This document shows, in pieces, positions 1 to 6,764 of a stretch of DNA of 6,869 nt. The stretch's first letter is position 1; each line of letters begins with the position of its first letter. Made by a program: the position numbers and the translations under genes. Origin of the DNA: CBDTTW01 sp965363675. Its GTDB lineage: Bacteria > Bacteroidota > Rhodothermia > Rhodothermales > DASSAV01. The stretch covers positions 1 to 6,869 of the forward strand of contig CBDTTW010000164.1 of assembly GCA_965363675.1 (NCBI GenBank). Reading direction: 5' to 3'. The notes below the pieces were generated by a model. That model worked only from the letters and a program-made list of their open reading frames with translations. It was not told the origin of the DNA and made no database searches.

Positions 1-1
1 C

Positions 2-460
2 CGCGCCGCCGATGTGGACGTCTTCCTCGGCGCGCACGCCGACGCGCTGCGCCGCCTCGGCTACGAGCGCGCCGGAGCCCCAAGCCCCGCCGCCGGCTTC
101 CGCCGCTTCACGGTGGCGGGCGGCCTCGAAGCGTGGGTGGGCCGCAACAGCCGCCAGAACGACGAGCTGACCTTCAAGCACGCGCGCCCCTTCGACGTGT
201 GGCTGCACGCGCGCGGCGCGCCCGGCTCGCACGTGGTGCTGCGGCTGGCCGGCCGCGCCGCCACGCCCCCGCGCGAGGCCCTGGAGCAAGCCGCCGCCAT
301 CGCCGCCTACTACAGCAAGGCCCGGGGCAGCGCCCTCGTGCCCGTCGTCGCGGCGGCGCGCAAGCATGTGCGCAAGCCGCGCGGCGGCGCCCCCGGCGAA
401 GCTCTCGTCGAACGCGAGCGCGTGCTGCTCGTGGCCCCGGCCCTGCCGGAAGGCGCGTAA
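2..460 (+). CDS. rqcH: RqcH/NFACT family protein, C-terminal NFACT-R domain (5' end outside window)
   Basis: This is the last 152 residues of a protein of the NFACT (RqcH/Rqc2, older name fibronectin-binding protein A) family. In bacteria these proteins bind peptidyl-tRNA on split 50S subunits and help add C-terminal alanine tails to stalled nascent chains. The visible part is the NFACT-R (DUF814) domain. Landmarks are GRNSRQNDELT, then WLHARGAPGSHVVLR, AYYSKARGSALVPV, and the ending KHVRKPRGGAPGEALVERERVLLV. These are the conserved blocks of this domain in order. The frame is open to the left edge, so the GTG at 14 is not taken as the start; the N-terminal NFACT-N and coiled-coil parts lie upstream of the window. 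It ends at a TAA, as the family usually does in bacteria lacking the NFACT-C domain. The family call is firm. The RqcH function is inferred, because the residues that define activity are not in view. Confidence 0.9.
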   Translation, partial: RAADVDVFLGAHADALRRLGYERAGAPSPAAGFRRFTVAGGLEAWVGRNSRQNDELTFKHARPFDVWLHARGAPGSHVVLRLAGRAATPPREALEQAAAIAAYYSKARGSALVPVVAAARKHVRKPRGGAPGEALVERERVLLVAPALPEGA

Positions 461-497
461 CTTGCGCCCCCGCCCCCCGTACCACGCCTTGCCTCCG

Positions 498-532
498 GGC
501 CGCTCCGTTTTCACCGTATCTTTGGAGCGGCC
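498..532 (+). promoter_or_regulatory. Hairpin in the rqcH-ecsC gap containing a TAnnTTTG motif
   Basis: A perfect 9-bp inverted repeat, GGCCGCTCC (498-506) and GGAGCGGCC (524-532), encloses a 17-nt AT-richer loop. No T-run follows, so it would be a weak or factor-dependent terminator for rqcH at best. The loop end and first right-arm base read TATCTTTG (517-524), an exact match to the TAnnTTTG -7 element known for the Bacteroidota primary sigma factor. Initiation from it would leave roughly a 34-nt leader before the ecsC ATG. There is no TTG at the usual -33 distance; the nearest, at 489-491, is about 25 nt upstream of the motif. The structure is seen; both roles are inference. Confidence 0.4.
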
Positions 533-564
533 GCCCCTCGCCCCCAGCCTTTTCGCCCGCCGCC

Positions 565-1377
565 ATGCGCCTCACCCCCTACGAAAAAAACGTCCAGCGC
601 GAAATCGAGAAGTGGCATCAGGCGCAGGGCAACCTCATCGCCCAGGCCCTGAGCTGGGCCGCCAAGCCCATGGACTGGGTCGTCGAGCGCGTCTCCCCGG
701 AGATCATCGACCAGGCGAGCGACGCCGTCGAGCGCTTCCTGACGCTGCTCAACGACGCCTCCGAGTGGACCTACGACGCCGCCGACGTGCTCGCGGAGGC
801 GCGTCGCCGCGGCCTCCAGGCCGAGCGCATCGAAACCCTCCGCGCCCAGCCGCTCGAAGAACTCGACCCGCTCGCACGGAGCTTCTTCACCCAGAACGCC
901 GTGCTCGCCGCCGTCGAGGGCGGCGGAACCGGGCTCGGCGGCGCCATGCTCATCGCCGCCGACATCCCGCTGCTCTTTACGATCAACTTCCGCCTAATCC
1001 AGCAGATCGGGGCCGCCTACGGCTTCAGCCTCAAAGGCGAAGCCTCGCGCCCGCTCGTGCTCGCCATCTTCAACGTGGCCGCCGCCGGCAGCAAGGACGC
1101 CCGCAACGACGCCCTCCGCGAGATCAGCGTCGCCGCCGCCGCCTTCGCCCACGAGTCCGGCTACCGCGGCCGCGTCTCCGGCACCCTGCGCGACCAGAAC
1201 CGCCACATCCCGCGCGAGATCGCCAAAAACATCGTCGGGCGCAAACTCGCCCAGCTCATTCCGCTGGCCGGGGCCGCCGTCGGCGCCGGCATCAACTACT
1301 GGTTCACGCTCCAGACCGCCGAAGCCGCCTTCATGCTTTTCCGGGCGCTGCTCCTCGAAACCAAGGAGCGCGTCTAG
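565..1377 (+). CDS. EcsC family protein
   Basis: A 270-residue protein with the EcsC-family signature. The central block ENAVLAAVEGGGTGLGG-like segment (about 107-126) leads into MLIAADIPLLFTINFRLIQQIGAAYGF (about 128-154), and the C-terminal block KLAQLIPLAGAAVGAGINYWF (about 227-247) is followed by a hydrophobic helix ending near residue 264. These hydrophobic glycine-rich segments suggest membrane association. The first 100 residues are helical and charged (WHQAQGN, WAAKPMDWVVERVSPEIID). EcsC is named from the Bacillus ecsABC operon, but its biochemical role is unknown, and no ABC transporter genes are beside this copy. The frame is open far upstream, but that part is GC-rich run-on overlapping rqcH. 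The ATG at 565 gives the typical MRLTPYEKNVQREIEKW start. No Shine-Dalgarno is visible. der begins 17 bp after the stop, suggesting a two-gene operon. The family call is strong; function is unknown. Confidence 0.85.
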   Translation: MRLTPYEKNVQREIEKWHQAQGNLIAQALSWAAKPMDWVVERVSPEIIDQASDAVERFLTLLNDASEWTYDAADVLAEARRRGLQAERIETLRAQPLEELDPLARSFFTQNAVLAAVEGGGTGLGGAMLIAADIPLLFTINFRLIQQIGAAYGFSLKGEASRPLVLAIFNVAAAGSKDARNDALREISVAAAAFAHESGYRGRVSGTLRDQNRHIPREIAKNIVGRKLAQLIPLAGAAVGAGINYWFTLQTAEAAFMLFRALLLETKERV

Positions 1378-1394
1378 CCCCAAAACCCCCTGCC

Positions 1395-2702
<1,308 letters not shown>

Positions 2703-2710
2703 CGCCGCGC

Positions 2711-2735
2711 CGGGGGAATTCGGGCCGCCCCCGAA
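2711..2735 (+). terminator. Possible weak hairpin terminator after der
   Basis: Just after the der stop, two overlapping hairpins can form: CGGGGG (2711-2716) with CCCCCG (2728-2733), or TTCGGG (2719-2724) with CCCGAA (2730-2735) around a 5-nt loop. They are mutually exclusive. No T-run follows, so this is not a canonical intrinsic terminator. It may mark the 3' end of the der transcript or be chance in GC-rich DNA. Confidence 0.25.
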
Positions 2736-2755
2736 CCCGCCTCTGCCTTTGGGTG

Positions 2756-2761
2756 TATATT
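2756..2761 (+). promoter_or_regulatory. Candidate -10 element upstream of nuoI
   Basis: TATATT matches the sigma-70 -10 consensus in five of six positions and is an AT-rich interruption in GC-rich DNA, about 38 bp before the nuoI ATG. No convincing -35 lies 17 bp upstream (GAACCC), although TTTG occurs close by at 2748-2751. Only suggestive. Confidence 0.3.
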
Positions 2762-2798
2762 CAGCCCGTTCCACCCGCGCCACCAACTCCCGCAGCTT

Positions 2799-3545
2799 AT
2801 GCCCGGCACGCCGGTAAACACGCGCAAGCCCGACGAGCGCAAACTGAACTTCTGGGAGCGCTTGTTCTTCCCGGAGATCTTCAAGGGCCTCGGCTACTCG
2901 TTCCGGAAGATCGTCAAGGAGCCGATGTACACGCTCCAGTACCCGGACGACCAGTGGACGCCGCCCGACTCGTTCCGAGGCCGCCCGGTGCTGGTCGAGG
3001 AGGCGGGCCGCCCGCGCTGCGTCTCGTGCAATTTGTGCGCGCGCGCCTGCCCGCCCATGGCGATTTCGATGCAGTCCACCGAGATTGCCGACCCCGGCAA
3101 CCCCAAGGAGCGGGAGCCGGCCTGGTTCGAGATCAACATGCTTCGGTGCATCCTGTGCGGCTTCTGCGAAGAAGTCTGCCCGGAAGAAGCCATCGTCATG
3201 TCGAAGGAATACGACATGATTTTCCAGAACCGCGCCGAGGCGGTCTTCGGGCTGGAGCGTCTGCTGGTGCCCAAAGCGCTGCTCAAGGACCGGCTCGACT
3301 ATCTCGCGCAGGTCAAGAATCCGCAGTTCGGCGCCGAGTGGGACTTCCAGGAGCAGAACAACCTGCACAGCCTCCGCGACCGCCATTTCCTGCGCTACCT
3401 GCTGGAAGAGGAAGGCGTCACGGAGCTGCTCCGGACGCATTTGCGCCCCGATGCGCCCGTTGGGACGGGCCGCGAGTGGGGCGGCGTGCGCAGCGGCCCC
3501 GAGGCGGCGCCCTACGCGGCCCCCACCGACGCGCACCATGCCTGA
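2799..3545 (+). CDS. nuoI: NADH-quinone oxidoreductase subunit I (two [4Fe-4S] ferredoxin-like)
   Basis: NuoI (Nqo9/TYKY) is the peripheral-arm subunit of respiratory complex I that carries clusters N6a and N6b and passes electrons toward quinone. The 248-residue protein holds two CxxCxxCxxxCP motifs: C74/C77/C80/C84 in CVSCNLCARACP, and C117/C120/C123/C127 in CILCGFCEEVCP. Before them lie the family's lead-in blocks EPMYTLQYPDDQW and FRGRPVLVEEAGRPRC, and between them WFEINMLRC. The core ends near residue 175. About 70 more residues follow (including QNNLHSLRDRHFLRYLLEEEG), making this longer than the approximately 180-residue E. coli and Thermus subunits. No other nuo gene is in the window, so this copy is separated from the complex I cluster, a layout I recall for Rhodothermus (not verified here). 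Its last 8 bp overlap the next gene. No Shine-Dalgarno is visible. A related bis-cluster ferredoxin is the alternative, but the flanking NuoI blocks argue against it. Confidence 0.93.
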   Translation: MPGTPVNTRKPDERKLNFWERLFFPEIFKGLGYSFRKIVKEPMYTLQYPDDQWTPPDSFRGRPVLVEEAGRPRCVSCNLCARACPPMAISMQSTEIADPGNPKEREPAWFEINMLRCILCGFCEEVCPEEAIVMSKEYDMIFQNRAEAVFGLERLLVPKALLKDRLDYLAQVKNPQFGAEWDFQEQNNLHSLRDRHFLRYLLEEEGVTELLRTHLRPDAPVGTGREWGGVRSGPEAAPYAAPTDAHHA

Positions 3546-3978
3546 GGCGCCGCGCGCCCGGCGCCGGTTCGGCTGGGAGGACGCCCTCGACCAACTGGCC
3601 CTGCTCGCCGACGAATTCGACGTGCTCGCGCTCCGAAGCGCGCGCCTGCCCACGCCGCTGCTCTCGGAACGCCCTCCCACCGGCGAGGTCTCCATCCTGG
3701 AGATCATCGCATCGCTCCACACCGCCGACGCCGGCCCGCGCCGCGCCGCCCTCGGCCTGCCGCCTGCGGCCGCGCCCGCCCCGGAGCCTGCCTCCCCCGC
3801 CGAGGCGCTGGCCGCCGCCGCCGCCGCCCGGCGGGCGCTTGTGGCCGGCCTGCGCGAAGCCCCGCCCGCCCCTGAACGCCTCCCCCTGCTCGTCGGGATC
3901 GCCGCCGAAGACGCCGCGCGCCTGCGCGAAGTCGCGCGGCGCCTCTACGACAGCGGCGCGCTCGGCGCACGCGGCTAG
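3538..3978 (+). CDS. Hypothetical protein, overlaps nuoI
   Basis: I do not recognise this 146-residue protein. It starts at an ATG that overlaps the end of nuoI by 8 bp in another frame, which suggests translational coupling and a shared transcript. The first third (about 12-66: WEDALDQLALLADEFDVL, RLPTPLLSERP, PTGEVSILEIIASLHTAD) looks like amphipathic helices with real hydrophobic patterning. The PTGE-SILEIIASLHTAD stretch faintly recalls the helix around the first metal-ligand histidine of DinB-like four-helix proteins, but this is only a visual resemblance. A low-complexity Ala/Pro linker follows (about 71-96), then a helical C-terminus (AEDAARLREVARRLYDSG). There is no signal peptide or membrane segment. 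It is likely real because of the overlap, strand and helix pattern, but the Ala/Pro-rich composition means a GC-driven open frame cannot be fully excluded. Confidence 0.65.
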   Translation: MPEAPRARRRFGWEDALDQLALLADEFDVLALRSARLPTPLLSERPPTGEVSILEIIASLHTADAGPRRAALGLPPAAAPAPEPASPAEALAAAAAARRALVAGLREAPPAPERLPLLVGIAAEDAARLREVARRLYDSGALGARG

Positions 3979-3996
3979 GGGAACAAAACCCCGCAC

Positions 3997-4065
3997 ATAA
4001 GCTACAGGCGCACCCCTTCGGCGCTGAAGCTAGTGGGCGTTATAACATATAGTGCTGTAGCTTAT
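3997..4065. repeat. Three-arm inverted/direct repeat (ATAAGCTACAG family)
   Basis: ATAAGCTACAG (3997-4007) is exactly inverted as CTGTAGCTTAT (4055-4065), with 47 bp between. A middle arm, GCGCTGAAGCTA (4021-4032), is a near copy of the right arm (GTGCTGTAGCT...) and can also pair with the left arm (AGCTACAG with CTGAAGCT, seven of eight). In that shorter fold CAGGCGC also meets GCGCTG with one bulge and a 9-nt loop. The left arm can therefore choose between two partners. The repeats are seen; a switching or recombination role is inference. Confidence 0.6.
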
Positions 4066-4217
4066 CTTTACGCCTGCGAACGCATTTATGCCCCTCGTGG
4101 GCTTCTACGGCGTGCTTTTCGCTTTCGCCGCGCGGGATGAACGATTTTTCGGCGGACTTGAAGGTTAACTTTCGAGTTCTTTACGTTCAAACACACGAAA
4201 GTCATCAGGCTATCGTT

Positions 4218-4223
4218 TATACT
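4218..4223 (+). promoter_or_regulatory. holA: Candidate -10 element for holA
   Basis: TATACT matches five of six positions of the -10 consensus. Transcription would start near 4230, upstream of both candidate holA starts (ATG 4251 and GTG 4284) and downstream of the ATG at 4137, which would argue against that long start. The -35 position (ACGAAA at 4195-4200) is poor. Confidence 0.3.
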
Positions 4224-4283
4224 GAACCCACGGCGGCGGCAGGTTCCCACATGCGCTGCCGTCAATCAAGAGCGGCGAACGAC

Positions 4284-5330
4284 GTGGCGGACAAAAGCGC
4301 AACATATGAGGGCCTGGAAGCCGCTTTCCGGAGCGGGGCGTTCCATCCGCTGTATTTTTTCTACGGCGAGGAGCAGCACCCCATCCAGGAACTGGAGCGC
4401 CTGCTGGTGAGCCGCGCCCTGGAGCCGCACGAGCGCGACTTCAACCTCGACGTGATCCACGGCCCCGACGCCGACGTGCGGCAGGTCGTGGCGATGTGCC
4501 GCAGCTACCCCATGATGGCGCGGCGGCGCGTCGTAGTGGTGCGCAACTTCGAGGAGATGCCTGAAGCCGAGCTGTTCGCCGGGTACGCCGAGCAGCCGAA
4601 CGACCAGGCCGTGGTGCTCGTCTGGTGCGCGGCGCGCCCGAACCTGAACGCCGGCTTGTATAAAACGCTCAAGGCCAAGGCCGTGTGGGCCGAGTTCAAA
4701 CCGCTCTATGCCCGCCATATGAACGGCTGGATCCAGAAGCGCGCCCATGCCAAAGGCTACGAAATGGACGGCCGGGCCGTGCAGATGCTCGCCGAGTATG
4801 TCGGAGCAGGCATGCGCCAGGCCGACCTGGAACTGGACAAACTGGCCGCCTTCGTCGGAGATCGCACCGTCATCACCCCCGACGACGTGATCTACGCCTC
4901 GGGCCAAACGCGCGAGTTCAACGTATTCGAGTTGCAGAAAGTCGTCGGCGAGCGCCGGTACGACGCCGCCGTACGCATCAGCGAGCACCTGATGCAGCAG
5001 TCCTCGAACGCGCGCTCCGAGGCCATTGCCATTGTGGCGGTGCTTGCGAGCTACTACACCAAACTATGGAAGCTGCTGGCCCTGGAAGGCCGCGCCGCTT
5101 CCGACGACGAAAAAGCGCGGCGCATCGGCGTGCCGCCGTACTTCCTCAAGGAGTACGCGGCGGCGGCCCGGCTGCACGACCGCCCGGCCGTCGAGAGCGC
5201 CTTTGCGGCGCTGCTCGCCGCCGACTACGAACTGAAGGGCGGCTCCAACCGCAGCGAACGGCTCGTCGTGACGCTGCTGCTGAACCGCTTGCTGCGCGCT
5301 TCCCGGCAGGCGCCGGCGAGCTTCGCCTGA
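4284..5330 (+). CDS. holA: DNA polymerase III subunit delta
   Basis: HolA is the delta subunit of the clamp loader, the arm that opens the beta sliding clamp during replication. The 348-residue protein (family about 340) has the expected order: N-terminal AAA+-like fold with PLYFFYGEE, then CRSYPMMARRRVVVVRNFEEMPEAELF and VVLVWCAARPN. The middle lid domain has HMNGWIQKRAHAKGYEMDGRAVQMLAEYVG, MRQADLELDKLAAFVGDRTVITPDDV and EFNVFELQKVVGERR. The C-terminal collar domain has IAIVAVLASYYTKLWKLL, RRIGVPPYFLKEYAAAAR and the closing ADYELKGGSNRSERLVVTLLL. I chose GTG at 4284 because the family homology starts at about SATYEGLEAAF, and the low-GC sequence before it has no HolA character. A weak AAGAG lies about 12 bp upstream. 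ATG at 4251 (11 residues longer) or 4137 (49 longer) are alternatives. Confidence 0.93.
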   Translation: MADKSATYEGLEAAFRSGAFHPLYFFYGEEQHPIQELERLLVSRALEPHERDFNLDVIHGPDADVRQVVAMCRSYPMMARRRVVVVRNFEEMPEAELFAGYAEQPNDQAVVLVWCAARPNLNAGLYKTLKAKAVWAEFKPLYARHMNGWIQKRAHAKGYEMDGRAVQMLAEYVGAGMRQADLELDKLAAFVGDRTVITPDDVIYASGQTREFNVFELQKVVGERRYDAAVRISEHLMQQSSNARSEAIAIVAVLASYYTKLWKLLALEGRAASDDEKARRIGVPPYFLKEYAAAARLHDRPAVESAFAALLAADYELKGGSNRSERLVVTLLLNRLLRASRQAPASFA

Positions 5331-5384
5331 CCCGGTGAAAAAACAACCACGGGGCCTCGGCCCTATAGATCGAGAGAACGCCTT

Positions 5385-6047
5385 ATGAGCACCCCCACCA
5401 TCGCCCTCAAGCGAAACCCGAGCAGCTCGAACCCCGCCGGCCGCGGCTACGAAGCGCTTCTGCCGATGAGCGACGAGGATCTCATGTCCGAGTTCCAGGC
5501 AGGCAAAGTCGAGGCGTTCGACATTCTCGTGAGCCGCTACAAAGACCCGCTCACGAACTACATCTACCGCTTCCTGGGGGACATGAAGGAGTGTGAAGAT
5601 TTGTTGCAGGAAACCTTTCTTCGGGTATACCGCAACCGCCACTCCTACCGCAGAATTGCGAAATATTCCACGTGGTTATACACCATCGCCGGGAACCTGG
5701 CCCGCTCGGAGTACCGCAAGCGCAAGCGGCGGCGGCTTTACTCGCTCCAGTCGATCAACCGCGACGACGAAGAGTACGAGGTCGAGATTCCGGATGAAAC
5801 ATTCTTGCCGGACAAGCATACCGAAAGCAAGATACAGGATCATTACATTCAGGAGGCCCTGAAGCTTATCCCCGAGGAGTTCCGCGAAGTGGTGGTGCTG
5901 CGCGACGTGCAGCAGCTCGCTTACGAAGAGATCGCGGAGATCACGGGGCTCCCGATGGGGACGGTCAAGAGCCGGATCAACCGGGGGCGCACCAAGCTTC
6001 AGTCGCTGCTCAAGGAAGTATATCCGGCGCCGGATCAGGAGGCGTAG
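5385..6047 (+). CDS. ECF-type RNA polymerase sigma factor (RpoE-like)
   Basis: A 220-residue group 4 (ECF) sigma-70 factor, directing RNA polymerase to a specific promoter set. Region 2 spans about 29-117: SDEDLMSEFQAGKVEAFDILVSRY, then IYRFLGDMKECEDLLQETFLRVYRNRHSY and YSTWLYTIAGNLARSEYRKRKRRR. The basic KRKRRR end is typical before the linker. An acidic linker (DDEEYEVEIPDE, about 127-138) leads to region 4 (about 156-212) with IPEEFREVVVLRDVQQLAYEEIAEITGLPMGTVKSRINRGRTKL, the helix-turn-helix that reads the -35 element. There is no region 1.1 or 3. The N-terminus has about 25 unconserved residues; M28 is an alternative start. The 54-bp gap after holA holds a short GGGC/GCCC hairpin (5352-5363) and an AT-rich TATAGA (5364-5369) that could be a -10. 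A strong terminator follows the stop; a likely regulator lies beyond it. The target regulon cannot be told from sequence. Confidence 0.95.
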   Translation: MSTPTIALKRNPSSSNPAGRGYEALLPMSDEDLMSEFQAGKVEAFDILVSRYKDPLTNYIYRFLGDMKECEDLLQETFLRVYRNRHSYRRIAKYSTWLYTIAGNLARSEYRKRKRRRLYSLQSINRDDEEYEVEIPDETFLPDKHTESKIQDHYIQEALKLIPEEFREVVVLRDVQQLAYEEIAEITGLPMGTVKSRINRGRTKLQSLLKEVYPAPDQEA

Positions 6048-6066
6048 ACGCCGCCAGGCCAGACCG

Positions 6067-6106
6067 AAGAGGGGCCGGTGGGATCTGCATCCTGCCGGCC
6101 CCTCTT
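6067..6106 (+). terminator. Strong intrinsic terminator after the sigma factor gene
   Basis: An 18-bp stem with a CTGC tetraloop (6085-6088): left arm 6067-6084 starts AAGAGGGGCCGG, right arm 6089-6106 ends CCGGCCCCTCTT. The outer 12 pairs are perfect, followed by two G-T wobbles and GGAT/ATCC. It begins 20 bp after the sigma factor stop and ends in a short TTT. The left A's and right T's also make it plausible in the reverse direction. This is the clearest terminator in the window. Confidence 0.85.
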
Positions 6107-6145
6107 TGCGGACCGGGCAGCCTTTCCTGGATGGTGGTCTTCCTT

Positions 6146-6161
6146 TCGAAGCACTCGAAGC
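6146..6161. repeat. Direct repeat TCGAAGC x2 before the membrane regulator gene
   Basis: TCGAAGC occurs at 6146-6152 and again at 6155-6161, a 9-bp period, ending 12 bp before the ATG at 6174. The position fits an operator or part of a promoter, but a 7-bp repeat can also arise by chance. No canonical -35/-10 pair is evident between the terminator and this gene. Confidence 0.35.
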
Positions 6162-6173
6162 CTATCCGGGCCT

Positions 6174-6764
6174 ATGTGTGAAGGATACTGTTCCGGCCGA
6201 GACGACGCGGGCTCGTTCGCCGACCTCGACGAGTACCTCTGCGAGTACGTAGACGGCACGATGGACCGCACCGTGCGCGAGGTGTTCGAGGAGTACGTCC
6301 GCGCGACCCCTGCGCTCGCCGAGCACATCGAGCAGCTCCGCGCCACGCGCGCCGTGCTGTGCGCCTACGCCGACCATATCCACGCGCCGGCGGATTTGCA
6401 GCGCCGCCTCCAGAGCCGCCTTCGCTGCGAGTGCGAGGCGGGCGCCCTCGGCGCGTTCCCGCTTGCCGCGGCCGCCGAGCGCAAGCTGCGCCGCGCCGCC
6501 GCCGTCTCGTCGCTGGCCGTGGCGCTGCTCTTTGCAGGGCTCGTGGCCGGGCGCGTCGAGCTGCTCGAAGACGAAGCGGCGCACCGCGCCTCCGTGGCCG
6601 CGCGCGCCGAGGCCCGCCCTCCCGGCGCCGTGGTGTTGCAGGGCGGCTTCGGCCCCTCCTTCGGCCCCTACGCCTTTCCCGAGGCGTGGACCCGCGCCGC
6701 CGCCGACACGACCGGCCGCCCAAACTTCGACTTTGTTTCACACGCGCTCGGCGTGCTGCCTTGA
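6174..6764 (+). CDS. Putative anti-sigma factor, single-pass membrane protein, zinc-less
   Basis: A 196-residue protein with the plan of a membrane anti-sigma factor. The N-terminal part (about 17-64) has LDEYLCEYVDGTMDRTVREVFEEYVRATPALAEHIEQLRATRAVL, which matches the helical anti-sigma domain pattern (L..YLDG.L....R..VE.HL..CP.C...L). At the zinc ligand sites H-x3-C-x2-C, however, this protein has Tyr41, Thr45 and Leu48. A basic segment (KLRR, 104-107) precedes one hydrophobic helix (about 108-126, AAAVSSLAVALLFAGLVAG), giving an N-inside topology with a cytoplasmic sigma-binding part and a roughly 70-residue outer tail (GGFGPSFGPYAFPEAW). It lies 126 bp after the ECF sigma gene, its likely partner, but behind a strong terminator. 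The frame continues upstream to 6078, inside the terminator hairpin, so ATG 6174 is preferred; no Shine-Dalgarno is visible. The call rests on pattern and context. Confidence 0.7.
   Translation: MCEGYCSGRDDAGSFADLDEYLCEYVDGTMDRTVREVFEEYVRATPALAEHIEQLRATRAVLCAYADHIHAPADLQRRLQSRLRCECEAGALGAFPLAAAAERKLRRAAAVSSLAVALLFAGLVAGRVELLEDEAAHRASVAARAEARPPGAVVLQGGFGPSFGPYAFPEAWTRAAADTTGRPNFDFVSHALGVLP

Larger units (their letters stand above)
3979..4283. other. Low-GC intergenic region with inverted repeats before holA
   Basis: About 305 bp with no convincing gene. Base composition drops to roughly 41-42% GC in the parts I counted (4031-4080 and 4141-4230), against clearly GC-rich flanking genes. It contains an 11-bp perfect inverted repeat (3997-4007 and 4055-4065) with a third related arm near 4021-4032, a short GGGG/CCCC hairpin (3978-3981 with 3989-3992), an ACTTTCG/CGAAAGT inverted repeat (4168-4174 and 4196-4202), an 8-bp palindrome GTTATAAC (4039-4046), and several -10-like hexamers (TATAAC 4041-4046, TATAGT 4048-4053, TATACT 4218-4223). 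The holA frame is open back to an ATG at 4137, but that translation has no HolA character. It could be a regulatory leader, a small RNA locus or the remains of acquired DNA. Confidence 0.6.

Noticed and set aside
133..564. Upstream extension of the ecsC-like frame
   Set aside because: It overlaps rqcH in another frame and translates to Arg/Ala/Pro-rich run-on. Family similarity begins at the ATG at 565.
366..1394. Upstream extension of the der frame through ecsC
   Set aside because: Arg/Pro-rich shadow of the ecsC gene; Der begins eight residues before its first P-loop at 1395.
4021..4065. Integron attC site or IS/MITE end
   Set aside because: GGGCGTTATAAC recalls attC boundary sequences, but there is no paired RYYYAAC/GTTRRRY core, no integrase gene, no transposase gene and no terminal inverted repeat spanning the low-GC region.
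3979..4136. Known structured RNA (tmRNA, SRP RNA, 6S RNA, RNase P RNA)
   Set aside because: I looked for their conserved core sequences on both strands and saw none.
4137..4283. 49-residue N-terminal extension of HolA
   Set aside because: Low-GC sequence with no HolA likeness, containing a candidate -10 element. The family normally starts where GTG 4284 places it.
6078..6173. Earlier start of the membrane regulator frame
   Set aside because: The extension lies inside the terminator hairpin and gives a peptide unlike the helical anti-sigma domain.
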